DNA from: Sthenelais limicola
Taxonomy: Eukaryota; Annelida; Polychaeta; Phyllodocida; Sigalionidae
Length of the DNA stretch: 64,000 bases
Assembly: GCA_942159475.1 (NCBI GenBank)
Contig: OW804097.1
Span: forward strand, 52,906,986-52,970,985
Direction: 5' to 3'
The notes under the pieces were generated by a model. It was not told the origin of the DNA, ran no database searches, and saw nothing but the letters and a program-made list of their open reading frames with translations. Position 1 is the stretch's first letter. Each line of letters opens with the position of its first letter. This document shows positions 55,204 to 64,000 of the stretch, piece after piece. The translations under genes and the position numbers were made by a program.

Positions 55204-57789
55204 CTTATACATGCTTTGTATTGGGGTTGTTTAAACCAATGTATACAAAGTATTTACTGATTTGTCTCCTTATTAAGGATATGAGACATGATAAAATGGA
55301 ATATAAGTAATAAAATAACAATACAATATGCGAAGCATTCTTTCTACAAGCACATTTTTTTTACATAGGTGGGGATTTCAGATGACACAAAAACGCTAGA
55401 CAAAACACATGGGTAGCGGACCGCAGGTTCGTGGGATGTCACATTCCAGAATTTATTTAACTCAGAGTATCACAGGTTTAAATGCAACAGTAGTAGTCTT
55501 GCTTGATTTGAACAACAGAAGAATCTTGGTCCGCGAGCGGCCAAAGTCTGTAGTGTCAAGTAAAGGCCGGATCCCCTTGCGAAGAAGGTGTACTCTTTGC
55601 CTACCGTCCACAGGTGGGTGTCTTTAGTGACGATTTTCCTGTAGTTGTATGTCGCCCCCTGTCGGAACTGGCCATCAGTTATTATAGCGCCCGGCTCTGG
55701 TAGAAGTGCCCTTCACTGCCGCTAGGTGTTGATGGTGTTGAAGGTGTTGATACGGCAGTGACGTCGATGTTGTCAAGCAGACCCACTACACATGGGATTT
55801 GTTTAATTTTGAGGTCATTTTTACAAGTGCGTGTACACACGTCCAGGCATCTACACATTTAGTAAATTCTGCTAATAGTCTGTAATGTCTGACAAACAAC
55901 GTCTGAACCACGTTTTATCGTAAAATTCAATGCTATTTATCTTAAATTTCAAATAAAATTGACAGAAAGAAACGTTTTTGTTTGTCTGTGTGTACATTTT
56001 CTTGAGTCCTGACTCATACATGATCATTGGTTTGACCATACTTGCTTCCCAGGTTATAAATAGAGTGTGTAGATCCCAATTTAAAAAAGGCTTCAAAATC
56101 ACATTTTCACCCCAGATGCCTTCACAAACCACATATAATATCCTCCAGACAGGGTGGAAGTAGGTAGTAGTAACTAAATATCCGTAATATCGTCCATAAT
56201 TCATGTACTCTGGTATATTATTTTAGATTTAGATTTAGAAGACATTTTATTCAGGTCGTGGACCGCTGTTGAAGAAGACTCTCCAGTGTAGGGGAGGTTT
56301 TCAGCTTCTTTTGGGGCTCTTACAGTTGTGTTCATGGCAAGAAACAATACCAATCCAATCATAGACTGTTAATTGGCTTCTTGCAAAAGTTAATTATTAT
56401 TATTGTATTTATTATCCTAATTAAGTAACATGTCCATAACCCATAATGTACCATTACCCAAGAATTTATTGCAATAATTACGGTAGCATGTGAAGCCTCA
56501 GGTAGCACTCTTGTCTAATTATATATTGATCCAATCAGCAATAGCCACATGGACCGACCACTCACCTGTAAACCAACTTTACAATAAACACTATTCTAGA
56601 TCTTAGGATCATTGCCTTTAGACTTACTATTTATTCTTCTTATTTTCCAACAATAGTTCTACAACTATTCCATATAATACACAATGCTAATTTACCTGAG
56701 CAAGGAGAAAATAGTTTAGCAATGAACATGCTTTGTACCTGAAGAGGGCCAACAATCAGGAGGTTTAATGGATTTACAGTGATTGTTGAAGGCTGGGGGA
56801 TCTGGGGCCATGAGTTATTAATTAGGAATGAGTGATTAATCGAAAAATGCTTTCTCCCGAGATTTAACTGTTAATTCAAGAACAAAGACTGGTCTAGAAA
56901 ATTTGTTAATGCAAACAGTTGCAAACAATACAAATCAAATTGTCAAGGCTAACGTCTTTGTTTACTTCTTTGTTATGGATGTTCCTTCTTTGTTATTTAG
57001 TGCGCAATAAACCTAGCGGTGCATTTGTTAATCAAACCTGACGTACCCATACATGATATCTGACTTATCCACCGAATGTATACAACCAGAGATAGGATCT
57101 TCGATACAACTCCCGAGAAACAATAAAGATAAAGAATGAGTTGATTGTCTCTGTTAATAGCCCTCCATCGTTCATGTACTGCCGTTGTTTATCTTAGTGA
57201 GTAATGTACGCATTGATAAGCGCACATCATTAATATATGGCTAAAGAGCTAGGATTGTATCAACGACCACCAGACATGGTTTATCTTCGATGATCTAACT
57301 TGAGCTATTAGTCTAGCATTTTTATATAATACCCGTTTGTTACATTGTTCACATTGTTATCATTAATCATGTGAAGGGTCGTTGGTACGAATTGCAACGT
57401 TGCGATCGGAATTCTTGTATATTTAAAAGAGTCGTCACATGCATGTAAAAAATGTGTTGTCTCATATTTTGAGGGCGTATATTGAATAGGCCTACCTTAT
57501 ATTTTGCGGAAGTATATATTCTATGTCTTGAGAATGAAATGATAAAATAAGTCATTTAAGTGAATGTGCATGGGGGATATCTGATGGTTGGGAACTATTT
57601 CCGGGTTTGAAGTCCTATTTAGAATTATATGTTTGTAAAAATGTTATTATTTTTGTTATTTTACTACACGATTGACATCATTATTTATAATGTCATTGTG
57701 CACATATGTAGTGAACCACAGATTCATAGGGATATGAGTTGAGGCTTTCATGAAAGAACAACAGTAATGAAGAGATATTCGTTAGCACC
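55204..57789. other. Non-coding stretch with SINE-like pieces
   Basis: The part at 55,490-55,630 matches the SINE-like repeat at 57,835-57,930 block for block. CACATTTTCACCCCAGATGC (about 56,100) recurs at about 58,168. The remainder is A+T-rich with no gene seen. Confidence 0.45.
55490..55630 (-). repeat. SINE-like repeat, copy 1
   Basis: GATTTGAACAACAGA, GTAGTNTCAAG, CTACCG and AGGTGTCTTTA-like blocks are shared, in the same order, with 57,835-57,932. See that entry for the tRNA resemblance. Confidence 0.45.
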
Positions 57790-57799
57790 GGGTTTTATT

Positions 57800-57932
57800 A
57801 CTCAAATACCAGGTCAAAGCAATATGGTAAAAACCTGATTTGAACAACAGATATTCGAACCTCGGAGGTACAAACCCGTAGTTTCAAGCGAGGTCCGATC
57901 GCTTCACCTACCGTACGCCGGAAGGTGTCTTT
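57800..57932 (-). repeat. tRNA-derived SINE-like repeat, copy 2
   Basis: On the minus strand GTAGGTGAAGCGATCGGAC resembles an internal box A and, about 30 bases on, GAGGTTCGAATATC a box B. The cloverleaf is too degenerate for a tRNA gene. It abuts the TAGCAAAGTACTCGTCC repeat at 57,942. Confidence 0.4.
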
Positions 57933-57941
57933 ATATATGTA

Positions 57942-58165
57942 TACTAGCAAAGTACTCGTCCTCTGGACGATCCCCCTCTTTCCCCACCCTTCCCCCTCTC
58001 CCTCTTTTCCCTCCCCCTCTTCTCTATCTCTCATACCTGTTTTTCTCTCCCACCCCATTTCCGATTCTCCCCATCTCCGATTCCCCCCTCTCCCTCCCCT
58101 CTTCCTCATGCTCCCCCTCCACGCTTTCTCCCCCTCTCCTCTCTCCCCTCCCCTACATCCTCTCT
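57942..58165 (+). repeat. TAGCAAA-type repeat with CT-rich body
   Basis: Begins TACTAGCAAAGTACTCGTCC and continues as CT-rich sequence with CATACCTGTTTTTCTCTCCC and CCATTTCCGATTC. This is the inverted copy of 1-605, and shows the orientation of that family: the hairpin-like head precedes the CT-rich body. Confidence 0.75.
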
Positions 58166-58442
58166 CACATTTTCACCCCAGATACCTTCACAAACCACAT
58201 ATATAATGCCCTCGGACAGGGTCAACGGAACTGTACAGAGCAGAAAAACAGCTGGTGACATAACAGATTCCAAGAACATATGCATGACAAAAAATCTCCA
58301 TTTCACATTTAGTTCCCTCATTCTCTGAATGGGGGCGCATTGATCGTTGCGCTGGAGTGGAGGGTTAGGCACCGGGGCTGCTCTTCCACTTCAACGCTGA
58401 CAGCCGAGCTACACACACATTTCGCTCTGTTGCTCTGAACAC

Positions 58443-59690
58443 CACTCAAAGAGAAGGGCCCTTCTCCTGTCAATGTGTTAACTAGAAGAAAAACGAAACA
58501 AGTTAAGAACAGGGCAAAAGCCAGGAAACAAGCTAAACAGAAGGAAGTTCAACCTCAACAGCAACAAGCTGAGGATAACATAGTTAACAAAGATAACATA
58601 CATAACAGTCCCCACAATAGTCACACACATGGCACAAGTACACCAACAGGATGAGCAAATCATATAAATATCATACAAATACCCAGCAACAGCTATTGAT
58701 CAAACAGTCACCAACACCACCTCCAGCTTCCAAAAAGAGAGGAAGAAAGAGGAGACAGGAGGAGGGCCAAAACATTGAAGAACACGTCGATTTGAATCCC
58801 CCCCCCGGTACCAAGCCGCCATGAACCAATGCAGGACCACGCTACCTGCCCCCAGCCTACCATACTGGAGAAGCAAATGTCATTGTTCCTCCAAATGATT
58901 GCATTTGATAAGGGATATATACCATTGTAGGGGATAGTGTGATCCAGGACCAAAGAGTTGAAAAAACTCAGGTACAGTCTACTCCTTCAAATATTACTAT
59001 GCCATCTACTTCATCTCATGGTCAAGATGGCGGCCATGCTTCCTCCAGACCATCTGACATGCTGCTACCCCCATGCCGTGATGACCTAGATGCTGTGTAC
59101 CCACACCACCGTGACAGTGCTCGTTAAATGTACCCGAGCCATCTCATCTCTCTGGGGAAGATGTTCCCCCCTTTGAAACCATTTACCGTGACCTTACAAT
59201 CTAAGAAAGTGAATATATAAACGGAATACATGCGGATCATAGCGATCTACACTGTGACTGCATCAAGGATGGTGTAGCAGATGCATTGTGCCTCTCAGCC
59301 AATCTCTCATTGTATACAACCAGGCCCACGTGGCTGCTGACCCAGCTCTGTTTGTAAACAAGCTCATTCGAATGGCGAGCGCTGGACTCAGTATACCTAC
59401 TGACTGTCTCTGCTCCATCCCTGATTTTGCTGACATTCTGTGTAAAACACAATTCATAAACACAATTCATAAGATGAGGAAGGACCATGACTGGCCAACA
59501 GGAACTCTGGTAGGTCATTATGAACACCAGTTCAATGTGCTGAGGCTTGCGGGAGATTGGGTCACATCCCACCCCATCCCCAATGTTGTGTTTGCTAACG
59601 ATTCCCGAGCAGCCATCTAAACCGCTGTAAAGGAACAAGGCAGGCCTAATGTCATGGGGCACAGATTCCCCTCTTAAACACTCTGAACAT
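58443..59690 (+). pseudogene. gag-like ORF of a second DIRS-like element
   Basis: Broken frames with retroelement gag character. First, 58,443-58,651: a Lys/Arg/Gln-rich region, RRKTKQVKNRAKARKQAKQK, then a QPQQQQAED run. Second, about 58,700-58,830: PPPASKKRGRKRRQEEGQ. Third, 58,939-59,127. Fourth, 59,288-59,620: YNQAHVAADPALFVNKLIRM ... TQFINTIHKMRKDHDW, a helical capsid-like stretch. Several frameshifts and stops occur. It is upstream of, and in the order expected for, the RT fragment. Confidence 0.5.
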
Positions 59691-59694
59691 AACA

Positions 59695-60114
59695 AACTGG
59701 TTAAACATAACTACCGGACACCCTGATGACGAGTGGATCACTAACTGTCTTCAGTATGGATTTCCACTACAGTACTCAGGGCCTCCTCTAAGCTCTGTCG
59801 TCACTGACAACCACCCATCTGCAAAACACAATGACAAACATGATAAAAAGTACATTGACATCGAAATAAATAACAAGGCACTCATGGGCTCTTTCAACTC
59901 AACTCCTTTTACCCCTTGGGCATAGGTGAGTCCCATGATGACTAGAGATAAGGCCGACCCTAGTATCATTGTGGATCTATCCTTTCCTAGTGGTGCCTCT
60001 GTCAATGGCTATGTCCCAAAAAACACAATGCTAGGCTGGAGACTGGAGCATGTCCTCCCTACAATACCAATGGCTGTCCAGAAAAGTGACCCGCACAAGA
60101 ATGGGAAAGCTTAA
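59695..60114 (+). pseudogene. RT N-terminal region of a second DIRS-like element
   Basis: Frame pieces read LQYGFPLQYSGPPLSSVVTD, then NKALMGSFNSTPFTPW, a TAG at about 59,926, then SPMMTRDKADPSIIVDLSFP and GASVNGYVPKNTMLGWRLEH. These are the conserved N-terminal fingers blocks (the DLSFP / SVN motif) of DIRS-group RTs. Similarity ends at about 60,114, and palm, RNase H and recombinase are absent. The piece stops roughly where the RT fragment of the 50-kb element starts, but the two look like different families. Confidence 0.65.
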
Positions 60115-60609
60115 GAACGTTTTGCATGGTTTAGTTTAGTAAGATTATGTTTGTTATCATACCCCCCTCCTCCCCCCACCTCCCTCCCTCCCACCTAGTG
60201 TCCCATACCACCCTCCGCCTCTGGCGTCGTGCGTACGGGACGAATATGGCTATGGCTGTGTGCAGCGGGAGTAAGGGTGGTGTGCAAAACGCTGTCGAAT
60301 TTGAAAGGTGAATATGAATAGGACCAAAAGAAGTGCTGATCCTGATGTTCGTGTACCATAAACATATGTATTCCTCCAGTAAAAAATGTAATATACGATT
60401 ATAGCTTTCGATTGACACCAATGAGTTTGCCGTACAGGTTGTTAAAGTTGCTGACCGAGATATCCTGCGGCAGCTTCAATTTTTTAGTTCCGTGGGAATC
60501 CTCCTCTTCTCAGAGGGCGGGTCGGTCGCTGCTGGTCCAGAGTATTACCGCGAGATTAATTTGGTTGTTGTGTCTTAGGCTATGTACTTGTATTATATAA
60601 GTATGGAAT

Positions 60610-60780
60610 CTTTTTCTCATTTTCAATGCTTCCCACCACCCCTCCCCCCAGCTGCCCCTCGGCCTCCCCTCCTACGCTTTTGTTTTGGTGTCTAATAACA
60701 CACATGCCTCAGTGAGGCATGTGTATGCAGGGGCGCTAGTGGCGGTATTGGGAGACACCATATTTCAGCACTTTGTTTAT
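60610..60780 (-). repeat. Family X fragment, inverted
   Basis: On the minus strand CGCCACTAGCGCCCCTGCAT, TATTAGACACC and CATTGAAAATGAGAAAAAG follow in the order seen at 19,748-19,890. Confidence 0.55.
60700..60724. repeat. Perfect 25-bp palindrome
   Basis: ACACATGCCTCA-G-TGAGGCATGTGT, within the inverted family X fragment. Confidence 0.9.
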
Positions 60781-61564
60781 ATTTAGTGGCAATGGCCGTC
60801 GATTTGAATCTTCCCAGGACGATGTATTGAGCTATACCTGACCCTAGCATCTTTTATGTACAGTATTGATGTATCAATTCCGGCAAAAATTGCGAGGAAA
60901 ACGGCTTTAGATTGTCATCATTGCAGGTAAAATATGCAGGGGAGCACGATCGTGTGGGCAAAGAGGGGGATAAGTATCAATCTCTCTCTATTAGCGTGAG
61001 GACCCATAATGGCGGGTGTGACGTTGTAATGGGTAGTGATCCTGCCGATTGGCAGCTTCTTTCAGAAGCGGTGGTCACAGAAGAGTCCAGTCTATTCGGG
61101 ATGAAGGTTTTGAGGTCTTACTTGCCTCTATTGATCTCCAACGAGCATAGAGAAACTTCCCTATTTTTTTTTTAACATGTTTATTTTCAAACTAAGAAGA
61201 CAGGAAAATTTTTGCAGAAATAACCGCCGCAGACAATTAGCGTCTTATAGGTTAACTGCAGACATCTCTTTCAGTTATTCATAATAAATTTACAAAAGGA
61301 TGAAATTAAGTTAAATTATGAATTCATATACATTTGTCAAAGAGGATGGTAAATCGGTATTTATTTTGACATATGATAATAGAAATGATGGTAGGTGATA
61401 CATACATATCTATCTTGTAATTTTACTAGAGGTGAGGAGTGAGAAAGAGAGCGAACTGAGCAAGTGGCCTAATTCAGACTTTGTCTATATGCCCGCTTGA
61501 CGATAAGCGACCTCAGTGGCGGCACCTATGTTGCCGTCTCGGTAACTCCCCTGAGATTTGGTGC

Positions 61565-61626
61565 AGTCGCACCTACCGTTCCCGGTTGGGGCAACAGTCG
61601 CACCTACCGTTCCCGGTTGGGGCAAC
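61565..61626 (+). repeat. 31-bp exact tandem duplication
   Basis: AGTCGCACCTACCGTTCCCG plus GTTGGGGCAAC occurs twice in succession without a mismatch, so the duplication is recent. Confidence 0.95.
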
Positions 61627-61844
61627 ATAGGAGAGAGCTTGCCGGTATATTGCATCTAACTTTTAAAAAACCCATGTGACGAACAATTCCAGTCCACCCA
61701 TCCACTCCCCCCGACTATTCTCCTACTGCTTGTCTAAGGCCGATGTCCGCAGAGCTGTAGAATCAACGATTCGGCCACTTTCCACCACTACGCATGGTTT
61801 GGCCCTACTCATATCACTAGCAAAGTTCAACCTCTCTGCTACTA

Positions 61845-61933
61845 CCAATTCCGTAGCTCAGCGGCTAGAGCACTGGACTGCGGGCGTGAAGGTTGAGTGT
61901 TCAAACCTCGCCCGGGTCCGTCAGCTTTTTTTT
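61845..61933 (+). ncRNA. tRNA-like / SINE head with A and B boxes
   Basis: GTAGCTCAGCGGCTAGAGCA is a good box A with D-arm, and GTTCAAACCTC a good box B, about 35 bases apart. CCGTCAGC and then a T-run (61,926-61,933) could end Pol III transcription. The anticodon stem does not pair (CTGGA against CGTGA), so this is a tRNA pseudogene or SINE head rather than a working tRNA. The peptide frame through it (VAQRLEHWTAG) is the usual false translation of tRNA sequence. Confidence 0.55.
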
Positions 61934-61949
61934 TATCATCCTCTACTTG

Positions 61950-61982
61950 TTGGGCCGTGTAGAGCTGTCACTACACGGCCCG
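61950..61982. repeat. Inverted repeat after the tRNA-like head
   Basis: GGGCCGTGTAG and CTACACGGCCC flank an 11-base loop, perfect over 11 bp. It may be the 3' end hairpin of the SINE-like unit. Confidence 0.75.
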
Positions 61983-63370
61983 GGGGTGGGTGGGTTTGAA
62001 GGTTTGTGGTGATGGGAAAGGCAGGCTATAGAAACAAAATATCCATATAGTGTTTTAATGTGTACCAACAATAATACAAAAACGGCCTAAACACTATCTA
62101 AATTACATTCGCAAAGCGCCGACTAGCAGCCGCCTACTCTTCTGGACGAGAGGCGACCATAAACCGCCTGAAGGGCGGGCGCAGCTGACATATTTCGAAT
62201 CATTCCGTCGCCCCGGGCCTTTAGAGCCAAGGCCCAATGTACTTACACAACTGAACGAGATTGTGTCGTTTTCATATTAAACATACCGATAGCAGACATC
62301 CTTACCCAGAAATCGCAACGATATGATGTCCTCTGCAAGTTTTGTCAGAAGAAATAATCAATCTAGGGTGTAAAATAGATTTTCGATATTTCTATACTAA
62401 TCCTATGGGGATGCGTTGGCATGCTTGCGCCACCACGTTGGAGCCCTAAGGGAACCACTGTGCCAACTGCACGTGCACCTGTTCCCGGAAGCCCGGAAGT
62501 CACGTTGACGCTAATAAACGTAACCGGCAAATGGGATATATTCGAAATGGATAGCTTGTTGACAACATGTATTAATAGGGCGGGTAGCGTAGACGTACAC
62601 AGTATGTCTACGCTTTTTAACACTAAATCAAATGGATATTGTAGGTAGGAGGGATAGAGAGAGCTAGGGTGGGTGGATGGGTTGTATTTCCGAATCAAAA
62701 CAACCAAACAAAAGCAATACCAATACGGTAGTAGTAATACACTAAAGCATGTACACAAATAAATCATCCTGAAGGGCAATCTATAGCGGTTTGATACTTC
62801 TGGACGATTTGGCGTCAAAAGTGGCCATATTTATGGCCTATAGGTCATACCGCTTAAGATTTTAACCACGCCCCCTTTATTTCGAACTGCCAGCTTTATA
62901 CTCGACTCTGCATCGATCGTGTGAAACTGCTACTTCCCGGCATCCCATCGACCCAAACAATGTCTCCAGGCCTAGGGAAAATGTATAGACTTAGGTTGCC
63001 TCCAATACAACAAGGTCTTTCTGGTATAATACGTGAGAAATAAGCGATTCCCTGACCCCTATGCTAAAGATATTTTACCCTGCGTACGGCCGCATGGCAT
63101 CTTCGGTAACACTCGGCATCGCATCTTCGGTATGCTCCGGGGAAAAAATCGACCAATCACAGGGCGCGTTACATCAAGCTTCAGCTAGGCTCTCAGCGAA
63201 TGGGATCACCCCTTCCAAACGTTACTCGGCGTCCCATGTAGACGGCCATGGGGCCGGCAACATGGGTGATGTGCTGTGGTGGTGGGTGGCGGTCGGCGGT
63301 CGACGAAGCCTTTTAAAATAGCCTAAACTTTCATTATCCGCCAAACACTATAATATCCTAGTTCATTTAA
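61983..63370. other. Moderately G+C-rich non-coding stretch
   Basis: CpG-bearing sequence with ETS-like CCGGAAG words (about 62,487 and 62,495) and CACGCCCCC (62,868), promoter-like in feel. I cannot identify an exon. Confidence 0.35.
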
Positions 63371-63376
63371 GATTTC

Positions 63377-64000
63377 TTAGTTGTGACAATAGTCTATCCT
63401 GGTGCCACTCACCATCTGGACCGACCGGCGCCAGTGGCTTCCCTTATAGAGGGAATCCTGATTCTCCCCATAGGCACAAGAGCGCGCCACCAGCCCCCTG
63501 GAACGACGAATTTAGTCTAGCAAAGTTGGCTCGATGTCCCGATATCCTATGTTTTCGTCATCCAGGTGAAAAACCAATGCCAGATTTGACATCCTCAACA
63601 TGTTTAAGAAGCAAAACGTCGGGGTTCATAGTGTCTATATTGTACTTGTAATACACATACCCTGATTTCGCAACGCATGTCTAGCTATCTCCAGTGCTTA
63701 AGCCTTCTTCCTCGCACTTGGCCGTACTCGGTAACATGCTTGTAGTGACGTCATAGCAGCCACCGTATGATTTGCAAAACATCGCCCGTCATCGCGGCGA
63801 TCGTTTTGCACATTTAATTAAACACAAACCAAACGATTCTAATACGTTTGTTGATGGGCGGGATGGTGGGCAATGTCAATGTACAAAAACATTCCATACT
63901 TATGAAAGTAAATAGCCCAAGACATCCCTTCATTCCCATCAAATTGTGACGATAGTTCTAATCTGGTGCCACACACCCCCCTGGACTGGCCACTGCTTAT
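63377..64000. repeat. Family X, tandem copies at the window edge
   Basis: GTGACAATAGTCTATCCTGG then TGCCACTCACC (63,385) recurs 568 bases later as GTGACGATAGTTCTAATCTG then TGCCACACACC (63,953). In between, GGGCAATGTCAATGTACAAA and AGTAAATAGCCCAAGACATC match 19,860-19,930. The array continues beyond the window. Confidence 0.6.

Larger units (their letters stand above)
60115..61840. other. Non-coding stretch with repeats
   Basis: No supported gene. The frame at 60,912-61,175 shows mixed codon use but no domain. Contains a family X copy (60,610-60,780), a palindrome and a 31-bp duplication. Confidence 0.4.

Noticed and set aside
61855..61925. Functional tRNA gene
   Set aside because: A and B boxes are good but the anticodon stem does not pair, so it is called tRNA-like only.

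Overview
This window looks like animal nuclear DNA, most likely from a marine invertebrate. It is A+T-rich and gene-poor, with one clear host-type exon ending at a consensus GT donor and many decayed transposons. The octamer TAGGCCTA occurs eight times, in a style I associate with deuterostome or spiralian marine invertebrates, but I cannot name the species. There are no bacterial operons, rRNA genes or CRISPR arrays. Most long open frames in the window are shadows or low-complexity translations.

Host-like genes are sparse. At 31.2 kb (+) lies the first coding exon of a 5'-nucleotidase (CD73/NT5E family) with a signal peptide and an HTNDVH metal-binding motif. It stops at a consensus donor, and no second exon is visible in the next 32 kb. 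At 9.7-10.1 kb (+) there is a 136-codon terminal exon of an unrecognised cysteine-rich protein, with a good 3' splice site. At 20.7-21.3 kb there is a frameshifted, coding-like pseudogene.

The rest is a mosaic of mobile DNA. (1) 19.4-24.7 kb: a tandem repeat family with a monomer of about 560 bp. One copy is split by a 2.19-kb element with 42-bp perfect inverted termini, and a separate 451-bp inverted-repeat element built on GAGCG/CGCTC lies nearby. (2) 33.0-40.1 kb (-): a degenerate Ty3/Gypsy-type LTR retrotransposon with RT, RNase H, integrase and a third ORF that looks like a baculovirus-F/errantivirus-type envelope protein. Its gag end is lost, and a THAP-domain fragment lies where gag should be. 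(3) 41-49 kb: dispersed repeats, a 1,086-bp near-complete palindrome at 44.93-46.02 kb and a 136-bp foldback MITE. (4) 50.24-55.20 kb (+): a tyrosine-recombinase retroelement with a textbook A1-ORFs-B1-A2-B2 split-direct-repeat layout (Ngaro/PAT type). It is broken by a 1.16-kb inverted-repeat insertion in gag, by loss of the RT N-terminal half, and by a minisatellite inside the recombinase. (5) 58.4-60.1 kb (+): a second DIRS-like fragment that keeps gag and the RT N-terminal region only. (6) 55-62 kb: tRNA-derived SINE-like pieces.

No gene cassette here looks like a functional multi-gene system. The most interesting items are the env-bearing Gypsy element, the layered history of the Ngaro-like element, the large palindrome and the orphan cysteine-rich exon. 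Frames were read by eye, so boundaries marked approximate may be off by tens of bases.
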